A stretch of 64,000 bases of DNA from Clostridiales bacterium (lineage in GTDB: Bacteria; Bacillota; Clostridia; Oscillospirales; Acutalibacteraceae): assembly GCA_021199275.1 (NCBI GenBank), contig JAJQIJ010000015.1, positions 1 through 64,000 of the forward strand, written 5' to 3'. Positions 36,585-45,820 of this stretch are shown one piece after another. Within the stretch, counting starts at the first letter, position 1, and each line of letters begins with the position of its first letter. A model generated the notes under the pieces. That model did not search any database, had not been told where the DNA came from, and was given only the letters and a program-made list of their open reading frames with translations. Both the position numbers and the translations under genes were made by a program.

Positions 36585-37244
36585 ATGAGCCATATGTTCA
36601 AAGATTATAAAGAAACTGTTAAAAGCTTTATGGAACATGACCCCGCAGCCAGAAAAGCCATTGAAATTATTTTGCTTTACCCCGGCTTTAAAGCGCTGCG
36701 CAGCCATAAAAAAGCACAGTGGTTTTTAAAACATAATATGCCTTTTGCGGCAAGATATATAAGTCAGCGTGCCGCACGCAAAACCGGCATTGAAATTCAC
36801 CCAGCTGCCGTAATCGGCAAAAGGGTTTGCATTGACCACGGCATGGGCATTGTTATTGGTGAAACCACCGAAATTGGCGACGATGTTATGATTTACCAGG
36901 GGGTAACGCTGGGCGGCACCGGCAAAGATGTTGGCAAACGCCACCCCACAATTGAAAGCGGAGTCATGATTGGCGCCGGCGCAAAGGTTTTGGGGCCGGT
37001 AACAGTCGGGCGCAATGCAAAAATAGCCGCAGGGGCGGTTGTGATTAAAGATGTGGAACCAAATTCAACGGTTGTGGGTGTGCCCGGCAGAACAGTCAGA
37101 ATTGACGGCGAAAGGGTAGACGACCTTGACCAAATTCACATTCCGGACCCGCTTGTTATGATGATTAATGAAAACACGCAAAAAATTGACGAGCTCAAGC
37201 TCAGACTTGATGAACTTCAGGCTGAACGCAGCGGCGACAACTGA
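36585..37244 (+). CDS. cysE: serine O-acetyltransferase
   Basis: Acetylates serine, the first step of cysteine synthesis. The N-terminal helical region (~1-70) is short, as in the Gram-positive form. The left-handed beta-helix with hexapeptide repeats (HPAAVIGKRVCIDHGMGIVIGETTEIGD) fills ~70-175, with the catalytic Asp-His in IDHGMG. The C-terminus is a Leu-rich helix. It is regulated with cysS by the Cys T-box. Confidence 0.95.
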   Translation: MSHMFKDYKETVKSFMEHDPAARKAIEIILLYPGFKALRSHKKAQWFLKHNMPFAARYISQRAARKTGIEIHPAAVIGKRVCIDHGMGIVIGETTEIGDDVMIYQGVTLGGTGKDVGKRHPTIESGVMIGAGAKVLGPVTVGRNAKIAAGAVVIKDVEPNSTVVGVPGRTVRIDGERVDDLDQIHIPDPLVMMINENTQKIDELKLRLDELQAERSGDN

Positions 37245-37276
37245 AGCTTATGACTTAGGGGAGAGCTAAACGACTC

Positions 37277-37296
37277 TTAAGCCCTTATTGAAATAA
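37277..37296 (+). repeat. dispersed intergenic repeat, copy 5 (partial)
   Basis: TTAAGCCCTTATTGAAATAA; only the 3' arm of the repeat is conserved, upstream of cysS. Confidence 0.5.
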
Positions 37297-37318
37297 ACTT
37301 AATCGGAAAGGCAAAAAA

Positions 37319-38710
37319 ATGATTATTTACAACACTTTGACAAGAAAAAAAGAGGAACTCATTCCGCTCAATGAAAATGAAATAAAAATTTACGCCTGCG
37401 GGCCGACTGTTTACAATTATATACACATTGGAAACGCGCGCCCACTGTGCGTTTTTGACGTGCTGCGCCGTTATCTGGAATACCGCGGCTATAATGTCAA
37501 ATTTGTGCAGAATTTCACAGATATTGACGACAAAATTATAAACCGCGCAAACGAAGAGGGAAAAGACTTTAAAGAAATTGCTGATAAATATATTTCTGAA
37601 TTTTGGACTGACGCTGACGGACTTAATTTTAAACGGGCAAGCGTGCACCCCAAAGCAACGGAAAATATTGATGTTATAATTGACATAATTAAGTCGCTTA
37701 TTGACAAGGACTTTGCTTATGAATCCGGCGGGGACGTTTATTTTAGGACTCTTAATTTTAAAGAATACGGCAAGCTGTCGCACCAGCCGGTTGAAGATTT
37801 GCTCAGCGGCGCAAGAATAGCTGTGGGCGAAACAAAGGAAAACCCGCTTGATTTTGCCCTTTGGAAAAACGCGAAGCCGGGCGAGCCTTATTGGGAATCG
37901 CCATGGGGGCAGGGCAGGCCGGGCTGGCACATTGAATGTTCCGCTATGAACAAAAAATATCTTGGCGACTCTATTGACATTCATTGCGGCGGGCAGGATT
38001 TAATATTTCCGCACCATGAAAACGAAATAGCACAAAGCGAATGCGCCAACGGCTGCACCTTTGCCAAATATTGGATGCACAACGGCTATATTAATGTAGA
38101 CAATGTTAAAATGAGCAAATCGCTTGGCAATTTCAAAACAGTAAGGGAAATTGCCGGCGTTTACGGGTATGAAGTAATAAGATATTTTCTTATTTCTTCG
38201 CACTACCGTTCGCCCATCAATTACAGCATTGAAATTATTGAGCAGTGCAAAAGCGCGCTTGAAAGGCTTTACACCTGCCGCGACAGCCTTGATTTTGCAG
38301 TAAAAAACGCCCAAAGCGGCGAAGGCAGTGTTGAACTTGCAGCAACTTTAAACACTTTTAAAAATAAATTTATCAGTGCTATGGACGACGACCTAAACAC
38401 GGCAGACGGAATTGCGGCTATTTTTGAACTGGTGCGCTATATAAACACAAATATACTTGACCAAAATACAGCAAAAGCCGACTGTGAAGCTGCCGCCGCC
38501 TTATTTGACGAGCTGTGCGGCGTGCTTGGTTTGCTTTATAACCGGCGTTCTAACGAAATAGACAAAGATATAGAAGAAATGATTGAAAAACGCCAAGCGG
38601 CGCGTAAAAACAAAGACTGGGCCACCGCAGACGCTATTAGGGACGAACTCAAAGCCAAAGGCATTATTTTAAAAGACACACCCCAGGGCGTTACCTGGAC
38701 TAAGGAATAA
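37319..38710 (+). CDS. cysS: cysteinyl-tRNA synthetase
   Basis: Class I synthetase with the HIGH-type motif YIHIGNARP and KMSKSLGN. Zinc ligands include Cys28 in KIYACGPT and the C/H pair in HIECSAM and [15 protein letters not shown]. Length 463 is standard. It lies downstream of cysE in the T-box unit. Confidence 0.97.
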   Translation: MIIYNTLTRKKEELIPLNENEIKIYACGPTVYNYIHIGNARPLCVFDVLRRYLEYRGYNVKFVQNFTDIDDKIINRANEEGKDFKEIADKYISEFWTDADGLNFKRASVHPKATENIDVIIDIIKSLIDKDFAYESGGDVYFRTLNFKEYGKLSHQPVEDLLSGARIAVGETKENPLDFALWKNAKPGEPYWESPWGQGRPGWHIECSAMNKKYLGDSIDIHCGGQDLIFPHHENEIAQSECANGCTFAKYWMHNGYINVDNVKMSKSLGNFKTVREIAGVYGYEVIRYFLISSHYRSPINYSIEIIEQCKSALERLYTCRDSLDFAVKNAQSGEGSVELAATLNTFKNKFISAMDDDLNTADGIAAIFELVRYINTNILDQNTAKADCEAAAALFDELCGVLGLLYNRRSNEIDKDIEEMIEKRQAARKNKDWATADAIRDELKAKGIILKDTPQGVTWTKE

Positions 38711-38733
38711 TTTGCCTGAAAATTAGAAAACAA

Positions 38734-38766
38734 TAAGCCGCCGTAAAAACGGCGGCTTAAGTTTTT
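38734..38766 (+). terminator. rho-independent terminator
   Basis: TAAGCCGCCGT (38734-38744), loop AAAA, ACGGCGGCTTA (38749-38759), T-run. Confidence 0.9.
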
Positions 38767-38789
38767 ATTTAGCCTGAATTTCTGAATTG

Positions 38790-39536
38790 TTAAACCATGT
38801 CTTTCATTGAATAGAGCCCGGGTGCTTTGCCTGCCATAAACAGCGCCGCGTTAACGGCACCAACAGCAAAAATTTCTTTACTGCGGGCAGAATGTGAAAG
38901 GGTAATAATTTCGTCTCTCCCGGCAAAAATTATTTCGTGTTCACCAACAATGGTGCCGCCGCGCACTGAATGTATGCCGATTTCATTTTTTGTGCGTTTT
39001 TCTCTTTTTGAATGGCGGTCATATTCATATTTAAGCTCGCTGCCCATTTCTTCACACACAGCGTCTGCCAGCATAAGCGCCGTGCCGCTGGGAGCGTCAA
39101 TTTTTTGGTTGTGGTGCTTTTCAACAATTTCTATGTCAAAGTCTCTGCCGAGCACAGCCGCCGCTTTTTTTGCAAGGTTTGCAAGTAAATTAATGCCTAT
39201 GCTCATGTTGTAAGTGAAAAACACCGGGCATTCGCCGGCAGCGTCGAAAATCATTTGTTTTTGCTTTTCGTCATAGCCGGTTGTTGCAATTACAACGCTT
39301 ATTGAATTTGTTTTGGAATATTCAAGCAGCTGCGGCAGTAAAACCGGGCTGGTAAAGTCAATCAAAACGTCTGCATTTTCTTTGACGTCTGAAAGAGTGG
39401 GGTAAACAGGAAAAGACTGTTTTACAGTGTTAACATCAACGCCCGCAACTATTTCGCAGTCATCTCTTAAACTAACAACATTTTGAATTACGCGCCCCAT
39501 TTTTCCGTTTGCGCCGCATAAAATTATTTTTGTCAT
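38790..39536 (-). CDS. dapB: 4-hydroxy-tetrahydrodipicolinate reductase
   Basis: NAD(P)H-dependent step of lysine and diaminopimelate synthesis. It has the dinucleotide motif GANGKMGRV and the catalytic region EKHHNQKIDAPSGTAL. It is the last gene of asd-dapA-dapB, which supplies diaminopimelate for the wall and dipicolinate for spores. The gap 39537-39622 to dapA is 86 bp, with nothing evident except a CGCAAAAA run. Confidence 0.97.
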   Translation of the reverse strand: MTKIILCGANGKMGRVIQNVVSLRDDCEIVAGVDVNTVKQSFPVYPTLSDVKENADVLIDFTSPVLLPQLLEYSKTNSISVVIATTGYDEKQKQMIFDAAGECPVFFTYNMSIGINLLANLAKKAAAVLGRDFDIEIVEKHHNQKIDAPSGTALMLADAVCEEMGSELKYEYDRHSKREKRTKNEIGIHSVRGGTIVGEHEIIFAGRDEIITLSHSARSKEIFAVGAVNAALFMAGKAPGLYSMKDMV

Positions 39537-39622
39537 TTAAAAATCCTTACCTTTGTGTGTAATAGCGCCGCTTTTTAGGCGAATATTTAGAAAAGCCGCA
39601 GTTTTTGCAGCAGGGCGGCACG

Positions 39623-40513
39623 CTAAATCAAGCCGTATTCGGCAAGAGTGTCGCTTACAAGCTTTTTATTTTCAGCAGACAATTCCACCAGCGGCAGCCT
39701 GCACGGGCCCGCGGCAAAGCCAATCATATTAACCGCGTCTTTTACGGGAATCGGGTTAACGTCGCAAAACAGATTTTTTGCCAGCTTCATATATTTGTCC
39801 ATCATAGCTTTTGACCCCACAACATCGCCGTCTATGTATTTTTGAACAATTTCGTGGGTTTGCGCAGGGCAAACATTTGACAGCACGCTTATTACGCCCT
39901 TGCCGCCAAGCTGCATAATGTCAAAAATCTGGTCGTCATTACCGCTCCAAATATTAAGGCTGTCAGAGCAAAGCTCATGCACCCTTGCAATTTGCGCAAG
40001 ATTACCGCTGGCTTCCTTAATTCCGTTTATGCGTGGCAGCTTAGAAAGTTCAAAAGCGGTTTCGGGCTGAATGTTAAGCCCTGTTCTTGACGGTACGTTA
40101 TAAAGGATTATAGGTTTGTCAGTCGCGTCATGTATGGCAGTGTAATGCACAACAAGCCCACGCTGACTTGTTTTGTTATAATAGGGGGTAACAAGCAGCA
40201 GCGCGTCAGCGCCGTATTCGCATGCTTCCACGCTCATTTCAATGGCGCATTGGGTGGAATTAGAGCCTGTGCCCGCTATAACCTTGCACCTGCCCGCCAC
40301 ATAATCGACACACCATTTTATGCATTCCAGGTGTTCCGCAACACGCAGGGTTGAACTTTCGCCTGTTGTGCCGCAGATTACCACTGCGTCTGTGCCGTTT
40401 TCAATCTGCCAATCAACAAATTTGGCAAATTCAGCATAATTGACGCTTCCGTCTGCGTTCATGGGGGTAATAATTGCAACTGCTGCACCTGTAAAAATAG
40501 GTTCCTTTGTCAT
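39623..40513 (-). CDS. dapA: 4-hydroxy-tetrahydrodipicolinate synthase
   Basis: Condenses pyruvate with aspartate semialdehyde. The Schiff-base Lys lies in GIKEASGNL, the catalytic Tyr in YNVPSRTG, and the Thr pair in CGTTGESSTL. Length 296 is standard. It is transcribed 37 bp after asd. Confidence 0.97.
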   Translation of the reverse strand: MTKEPIFTGAAVAIITPMNADGSVNYAEFAKFVDWQIENGTDAVVICGTTGESSTLRVAEHLECIKWCVDYVAGRCKVIAGTGSNSTQCAIEMSVEACEYGADALLLVTPYYNKTSQRGLVVHYTAIHDATDKPIILYNVPSRTGLNIQPETAFELSKLPRINGIKEASGNLAQIARVHELCSDSLNIWSGNDDQIFDIMQLGGKGVISVLSNVCPAQTHEIVQKYIDGDVVGSKAMMDKYMKLAKNLFCDVNPIPVKDAVNMIGFAAGPCRLPLVELSAENKKLVSDTLAEYGLI

Positions 40514-40550
40514 GGTATTCAGTCCCTTTCTGTTTTAATAGTTGTATTGA

Positions 40551-41633
40551 TTAATCTAAATAGCCCTCTGCGGCAAGGAGTTCTGCCAGCAAAACCCCGC
40601 CGCCTGCCGCGCCCCTGAGAGTGTTGTGCGAAAGGCAAACAAATTTATATTGATATTGCGTGTCTTCGCGCAGCCTGCCTATGGAAATTGCCATGCCGTT
40701 TTCAAGCTCTCTTTCAGATTTGATTTGCGGCCTATCGTTTTCAACGAAATAATTTAAAAACTGTTTCGGGGCGGACGGCAGATTCAGTTCTTGAGCACGG
40801 CCTTTATATTCCGCCCATATTTTAATCATTTCATCTTTTGCGGGCTTGTTTTCAAAATTTACAAACACTGCGCCGAGATGCCCGTTTGAAACAGGCACCC
40901 TGATGCATTGCGCCGTAAAATTCGGCTTGTCTGCAAGAATTATTTCGCCATGGTCAAGCTTGCCCCAAAGCTTAAGCGGCTCTTTTTCGCTTTTTTCTTC
41001 CTCGCCGCCTATATAAGGAATAACGTTATCAACCATTTCAGGCCAGCGCTCAAATGTTTTTCCGGCGCCGCTGATGGCCTGATATGTGCACACCAGCACG
41101 TCTTTTACACCGAATTTTTCATGCAGCGGGTAAAGCGCCGGCACATATGACTGAAGCGAGCAGTTTGATTTTACTGCTATAAACCCTTTTTTGGTGCCAA
41201 GCCTTTTCCTTTGCGCGGGAATTATTTTAATATGTTCTGCATTGAGTTCCGGCACAACCATGGGCACGTCCGGCGTAAATCTGTTTGCACTGTTGTTTGA
41301 AATAACGGGGCATTCACGTTTCGCATATGCCTCTTCAAGGGCTTTTATTTCGTCTTTTTTCATGTCAACAGCGCAGAATATAAAGTCAACCCTTTTGCAT
41401 ATTTCGTCTATATCAGCCACAGCGTCAAACACAGGCATTGTTGAAACGGCCGGCGGAATTTCACTTTCCATGCACCACCTCTGTGCAAGTGCGTCTTTAT
41501 AAATTTTACCGGCAGAGCGTTTAGACGCCGCAAGGCAGTTTATATTAAACCATGGGTGGTTTGACAGCAGCAGCACAAAGCGCTGGCCCACCATGCCTGT
41601 GGCACCCACAATGCCGACATTGTATTTTTTCAT
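40551..41633 (-). CDS. asd: aspartate-semialdehyde dehydrogenase, archaeal/fungal type
   Basis: Reduces aspartyl phosphate to the semialdehyde. NADP-binding GATGMVGQRF is at the N-terminus and the catalytic Cys is in KSNCSLQSYVPAL. The 360-residue length and the C-terminal HNTLRGAAGGGVLLAE match the second (archaeal/yeast-like) family and not the E. coli type. It is the first gene of the operon, behind GGGAGGG. Confidence 0.93.
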   Translation of the reverse strand: MKKYNVGIVGATGMVGQRFVLLLSNHPWFNINCLAASKRSAGKIYKDALAQRWCMESEIPPAVSTMPVFDAVADIDEICKRVDFIFCAVDMKKDEIKALEEAYAKRECPVISNNSANRFTPDVPMVVPELNAEHIKIIPAQRKRLGTKKGFIAVKSNCSLQSYVPALYPLHEKFGVKDVLVCTYQAISGAGKTFERWPEMVDNVIPYIGGEEEKSEKEPLKLWGKLDHGEIILADKPNFTAQCIRVPVSNGHLGAVFVNFENKPAKDEMIKIWAEYKGRAQELNLPSAPKQFLNYFVENDRPQIKSERELENGMAISIGRLREDTQYQYKFVCLSHNTLRGAAGGGVLLAELLAAEGYLD

Positions 41634-41713
41634 ATATATCCCTCCCGTAAGAAAGTAAACAGCAATTAAATAAATTACTTGTAAAAGCTAATGAATTGCA
41701 ATATAATATTTGA

Positions 41714-41775
41714 AAAGATGCCCGCCGCCGTGTAAAACAGATTCCCGGCAGCGCATTACCTGAACAGCCATCTTT
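41714..41775 (-). promoter_or_regulatory. structured 5' leader of the asd-dapA-dapB operon
   Basis: AAAGATG (41714-41720) and CATCTTT (41769-41775) close a perfect outer stem. Inside, CGCCGCCG (41723-41730) pairs with CGGCAGCG (41746-41753). It lies ~80 nt upstream of the asd start within the transcript predicted from 41786. I do not recognise the L-box (lysine) consensus or any other riboswitch in it. Confidence 0.45.
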
Positions 41776-41785
41776 ACTTTAAAAT

Positions 41786-41814
41786 ATAATATCACTTCTA
41801 ATATTATATGTCAA
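41786..41814 (-). promoter_or_regulatory. promoter of the asd-dapA-dapB operon
   Basis: On the minus strand, TTGACA (41814-41809), 17-bp spacer, TATTAT (41791-41786). Confidence 0.65.
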
Positions 41815-41834
41815 ATACAAAATTGGGAGCCATA

Positions 41835-42857
41835 ATGAAAACATCTGACTTTTTTTATGAATTGCCTGACGAGCTTATAGCGCAGACCCCGGTTGAGCCG
41901 CGCAACATGTCGCGCCTTATGCTGCTTGATAAAAAAAGCGGCAAAACAGAACATAAAATATTTAAAGATTTTTCATTGCTTTTGCATGAAAACGACTGCC
42001 TTATTTTAAATGACACGCGCGTAATTCCGGCAAGAATTTTCGGCACTAAAGACTCCGGCGCGAGCGTTGAATTTTTGCTGCTCAAGCAGTGTGAAAATGA
42101 TGTTTGGCAATGCCTGGTAAAGCCCGGAAAAAGGGCTAAAACAGGCGCCGTTTTTACATTTGGCGGCGGTTTAATGGCCGGTGAAATCATTTCAGTAAAT
42201 AGCGAAGACGGCAGCCGGCTTGTTAAATTCAGCGCTAAGCGCAATATATACACGGTGCTTGATGAAATCGGCGGTATGCCGTTACCGCCATATATAAAAG
42301 AAAAGCTCGAAGATAAAGAGCGCTATCAAACCGTTTATTCGCGCCCTGTCGGCTCTGCCGCAGCGCCCACAGCGGGGCTTCATTTCACCAAAGAAATGCT
42401 GTTAGACATTAAAAACAGGGCGAAAATCGGCTATGTCACGCTGCATGTCGGGCTGGGCACTTTCAGGCCGGTTAAAGAGGAAAAAGTTGAAAACCACCTT
42501 ATGCACAGCGAACATTATATATTGCCGGCCGAAACGGCAGATTTAATTAATGAAACAAAAAAGTCCGGCGGGCGCGTTATAGCAGTCGGTACAACAACAT
42601 GCCGCACACTTGAAAGCGTGGCTTCTAAATTCAATGAAATAAGGCCGGACGAAGGCGACACTTCAATTTTCATTTACCCGGGCTATAAATTCAAATGCAT
42701 TGACGCCCTGCTGACCAATTTTCACCTGCCGGAAAGCACGCTTATCATGCTGGTGTCGGCATTTGCCGGTTATGAAAACACAATGCGCGCCTATAAAACG
42801 GCTGTCAATGAAAAATACAGGTTTTTCAGCTTTGGCGACGCAATGTTTATTTCTTAA
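41835..42857 (+). CDS. queA: S-adenosylmethionine:tRNA ribosyltransferase-isomerase
   Basis: Builds epoxyqueuosine on tRNA. It begins [19 protein letters not shown], with [10 protein letters not shown] and [10 protein letters not shown] as family motifs. ATG 41835 with GGGAG upstream is preferred over the ATG at 41808. tgt follows after 38 bp, the classic queuosine pair. Confidence 0.96.
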   Translation: MKTSDFFYELPDELIAQTPVEPRNMSRLMLLDKKSGKTEHKIFKDFSLLLHENDCLILNDTRVIPARIFGTKDSGASVEFLLLKQCENDVWQCLVKPGKRAKTGAVFTFGGGLMAGEIISVNSEDGSRLVKFSAKRNIYTVLDEIGGMPLPPYIKEKLEDKERYQTVYSRPVGSAAAPTAGLHFTKEMLLDIKNRAKIGYVTLHVGLGTFRPVKEEKVENHLMHSEHYILPAETADLINETKKSGGRVIAVGTTTCRTLESVASKFNEIRPDEGDTSIFIYPGYKFKCIDALLTNFHLPESTLIMLVSAFAGYENTMRAYKTAVNEKYRFFSFGDAMFIS

Positions 42858-42895
42858 AGACAGCAAAGCCTTATTAAAAGAGGATTATTATTAAT

Positions 42896-44029
42896 ATGGA
42901 ATTTAAAATAATTAAAAAACAGGGCAGGGCACGCCTTGCCGAATTCGAAACTGTGCATGGTTTAATTAAAACCCCTGCATTTATGAATGTTGCAACGGCA
43001 GGCGCAATAAAGGGCGGGCTTTCTTCAGCTGATTTGGAAAGCATTGGCACCCAGGTCATGCTTTCAAACACCTATCACCTGCACCTGCGCCCCGGCGATG
43101 AAACTGTTTATCAAATGGGCGGGCTGCATAAATTTACAACATGGAAAAAGCCTATTTTGACTGACAGCGGCGGGTTTCAGGTGTTTTCTCTTGCAAAGCT
43201 CAACCAAATTAAAGAAGAGGGCGTAACCTTTAATTCACACATAGACGGCAGAAAAATTTTCATGGGCCCCGAACAATCTATGCAAATTCAAAGCAAGCTC
43301 GGCTCAACTATTGCCATGGCATTTGACGAATGCGTTGCCAACCCGTCTAATTATGAATACGCCAAAAGCTCTTGCGCCAGAACAACAAGGTGGCTTGTGC
43401 GCTGCAAGGCGGAAATGGAAAGGCTTAACGCACTGGGCGAAACAATTAACAAAGAACAGTTGCTTTTTGGCATAAACCAGGGCTGTGTTTATGATGACTT
43501 GCGAATTAGTCACATGAAAGATATTGCGTCTCTTGACTTGGACGGCTATGCCATAGGCGGCCTTGCCGTGGGTGAAACCAGGGAAGAAATGTACAGAATA
43601 ATAAGCGCTGTTGAGCCCTATATGCCCGTGGACAAGCCGCGTTATTTAATGGGTGTGGGCACGCCCGGCAATATACTTGAAGCCGTTTCAATGGGCGTTG
43701 ACCTTTTTGACTGCGTAATGCCAAGCCGCAATGCACGGCACGGCCATTTGTTTACGTCTGCCGGCATTATAAATATACATAACAGCAAATACACCGCAGA
43801 CAGCGCCCCGATAGACGAAAGCTGTAATTGCGCGGTGTGTCAAAGATATTCGCGTTCTTATATTCACCACCTGATAAAAGCCGGTGAAATTCTCGGCATG
43901 CGCCTTGCAGTATTGCATAACCTGTATTTTTATAACAACCTTATGTCTGTTATAAGGCAGTCAATTGCTGATGGCTCTTTTGAAGAGCTGAAAAATGAAT
44001 ATGTTGTTAAACTTGACTCAAGAATATAG
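42896..44029 (+). CDS. tgt: queuine/preQ1 tRNA-guanine transglycosylase
   Basis: Exchanges guanine 34 for preQ1. The catalytic Asp is in MAFDECVANPSNY; the substrate loop is DSGGFQVFSL. The zinc site is CNCAVCQRYSRSYIHHL (C-x-C-x2-C...H). Length 377 is standard. It is followed by yajC, as in many bacteria. Confidence 0.97.
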   Translation: MEFKIIKKQGRARLAEFETVHGLIKTPAFMNVATAGAIKGGLSSADLESIGTQVMLSNTYHLHLRPGDETVYQMGGLHKFTTWKKPILTDSGGFQVFSLAKLNQIKEEGVTFNSHIDGRKIFMGPEQSMQIQSKLGSTIAMAFDECVANPSNYEYAKSSCARTTRWLVRCKAEMERLNALGETINKEQLLFGINQGCVYDDLRISHMKDIASLDLDGYAIGGLAVGETREEMYRIISAVEPYMPVDKPRYLMGVGTPGNILEAVSMGVDLFDCVMPSRNARHGHLFTSAGIINIHNSKYTADSAPIDESCNCAVCQRYSRSYIHHLIKAGEILGMRLAVLHNLYFYNNLMSVIRQSIADGSFEELKNEYVVKLDSRI

Positions 44030-44036
44030 AAAACAC

Positions 44037-44065
44037 TTGCAATTTGCCAGCGATATATATATAAT
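44037..44065 (+). promoter_or_regulatory. yajC promoter
   Basis: TTGCAA (44037-44042), 17-bp spacer, TATAAT (44060-44065), then TTGGAGG before the ATG. Confidence 0.6.
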
Positions 44066-44095
44066 AAATAAGCAATATAATTTTGGAGGTATAAA

Positions 44096-44557
44096 ATGTC
44101 AGCATTAGCTTCACTCGTTTCACCCATATTACTTTCGGCAAGTACAACTTCAGACAACTCAAGTACTTCTTCATATATCATTTTAATGGTTGTGCTTGTT
44201 GCCGTTATGTATTTTATGATGATTCGCCCGCAAAGAAAGCGCCAAAAGGAAGAGCAGGAAATGCGCTCATCGCTTGAAATCGGTGATGAAATCGTTACAA
44301 TCGGCGGCATTGTTGGGCGTGTCGTTACAATTCGCGAAGATGATATTGTTATTGAAACCGGGGCAGACAGAACAAAAATGAAACTTCAGCGCTGGGCCGT
44401 TAACACAAATATTACCAAAACCGAGCAGCGCAAAAAAGAAATGGAAGCTGCACGCCAGGCTGCAAAAGATAAAAAAGAAAGCAAAAAGAAAAAGGGCAAA
44501 GACAAAACCACACCTGAAGAGCCCAAGCCGCTGCAAGATAAAGACAGCAACAAATAG
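44096..44557 (+). CDS. yajC: preprotein translocase subunit YajC
   Basis: A single-span accessory protein of the Sec translocon: hydrophobic segment ~27-43, then MMIRPQRKRQKEEQEM and the small SH3-like fold LEIGDEIVTIGGIVGRV. The C-terminal ~45 residues are a Lys/Glu-rich disordered extension longer than usual. secD/secF do not follow in this window. Confidence 0.93.
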   Translation: MSALASLVSPILLSASTTSDNSSTSSYIILMVVLVAVMYFMMIRPQRKRQKEEQEMRSSLEIGDEIVTIGGIVGRVVTIREDDIVIETGADRTKMKLQRWAVNTNITKTEQRKKEMEAARQAAKDKKESKKKKGKDKTTPEEPKPLQDKDSNK

Positions 44558-44693
44558 CCCTGCGGCGAAACGCAGAACTTTTAGCTGCGTCTGTTTTGCT
44601 TTTAATTCGCAGAATATATATTTTTGCAACATAACGCCGGCATTGCCGTGCACTTGCTGGCGCAAGGTGGCAAAATAATTGGCAGTCATAAAT

Positions 44694-44741
44694 TAAAACC
44701 CCTTTGAATATTCTTTAATGAATATAAAAGGGGTTTTCTTT
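44694..44741 (+). terminator. terminator-like hairpin overlapping the next ribosome binding site
   Basis: AAAACCCCTTT (44694-44704) pairs with AAAAGGGGTTTT (44727-44738), with further ATATTC/GAATAT pairing inside and a CTTT tail. It can end the yajC transcript, but its 3' arm also contains the AAGGGG site of the gene starting at 44742. The gap before it (44558-44693) has a small CTGCG/CGCAG hairpin and no gene. Confidence 0.6.
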
Positions 44742-45143
44742 ATGCCTAAAATCAGCAGCACAAAAGGAAAGGGATTTTTAATAAAATTTATAATAAAGTC
44801 TGTTGCGGTTTCAGCAGCGTGCATTTTTGTGCTCTCAGGCGCCATGTCTCTTGTAATTCAAAAGCTTGATATAGACATGGAAAATATCAGATATTTTACC
44901 GCTGTAATCGCCGTGCTTTCAGCCGCTGCGGCAGCTTTTGTTTCAACCAGGCAATTCAAAAGCCAGCGGGGCGTAATTGGCATAATTTCTGTTTTGCCCA
45001 TTGTGGTATATTCAGCTGTTAATGAAATCATTAATCAAAATTCCGTCTTGTTGTTTTGCATAAAAATTATATTAATTATAGCCGCCGGCGCAGTTTTCGG
45101 GGCGCTGTCCGGCAAAAAAAGAAAGAAGTACCGCATAAAATGA
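44742..45143 (+). CDS. TIGR04086-like four-span membrane protein
   Basis: A 133-residue protein with a basic N-terminus (PKISSTKGKGFL) and four hydrophobic segments, ending in a Lys/Arg cluster. Its position between yajC and a spoIIM-like gene and its four-span form fit the TIGR04086 family of Clostridia, of unknown function. The start is ATG 44742. Its stop overlaps the next start (ATGA). Confidence 0.75.
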   Translation: MPKISSTKGKGFLIKFIIKSVAVSAACIFVLSGAMSLVIQKLDIDMENIRYFTAVIAVLSAAAAAFVSTRQFKSQRGVIGIISVLPIVVYSAVNEIINQNSVLLFCIKIILIIAAGAVFGALSGKKRKKYRIK

Positions 45144-45820
45144 CAGAAGGCTTTGAAGAATTTGATGACGTGCTGCAAGATGAATTCGGCGAAAACGCAG
45201 ACGACAATTTAGAATTAGAAGCACAAGAGCTGAAAGTAAAAGAAAAAATAAGCTTTATTGATTTCTTTTTAAAAAACAAAACGCTTATTTACGCGGTTAT
45301 ATTTTATGCAGCCGGGCTTTTTGCCGGCGCTTATATTTATTTAAAATGCCAAAACGACGTGCTTGATTCGCTTATTTCAACTGAAAACAGCGAATTTGTT
45401 GAATTGCTGTTAAATAAATTATGCGCTTATCTTGCAATAAGCATTTTTACGGTTTTACTTGGCATTTGCCTTATCGGCTTTTCACTTGTAAATATAATGC
45501 CCCTTTTGATTGGTGTTCAAACGGGGCTTAAAATAGCATGTTTTTATGTAAATTATAATATAAAGGGCGTTGGCTACGCCTTAATAATGGTGGCGCCGTA
45601 TGTTTCATTTTTTACAACTGTAATAATTTATGCGGCAATTTCCAGCTATAAACTCAGCAAAAGCATTTGGGCGGCAGCCATTAAGCACCAAGATTTGGAA
45701 GAGGGCAGAAATTACAAGTATTACATTAAAAAGTTTATGCTTTGCATTTTGCTGAGCGCACTTGCAGCGCTGATAAATTCGGCGGCAATCACTGCATTGG
45801 GCGGAATTATATCTATTTAG
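45140..45820 (+). CDS. spoIIM: stage II sporulation protein M-like membrane protein
   Basis: A 226-residue protein of the SpoIIM/DUF95 fold: acidic N-terminal ~45 residues, then about five spans with LIGVQTGLKIA and the GYALIMVAPYVSFF segment. In Bacillus SpoIIM works with SpoIID and SpoIIP in engulfment. The position after a TIGR04086-like gene is seen in other Clostridia. Start ATG 45140 overlaps the preceding stop by 4 bp. It converges with the recombinase gene, overlapping its end by 8 bp. Confidence 0.8.
   Translation: MTEGFEEFDDVLQDEFGENADDNLELEAQELKVKEKISFIDFFLKNKTLIYAVIFYAAGLFAGAYIYLKCQNDVLDSLISTENSEFVELLLNKLCAYLAISIFTVLLGICLIGFSLVNIMPLLIGVQTGLKIACFYVNYNIKGVGYALIMVAPYVSFFTTVIIYAAISSYKLSKSIWAAAIKHQDLEEGRNYKYYIKKFMLCILLSALAALINSAAITALGGIISI

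Noticed and set aside
36374..36610. 78-codon open frame in the pgsA-cysE gap
   Set aside because: It runs through the T-box specifier, core and terminator and has no family match; RNA function explains the sequence.
41640..41800. Lysine (L-box) riboswitch before asd
   Set aside because: The structured stretch is ~62 nt, far shorter than an L-box, and lacks its conserved junction sequences.
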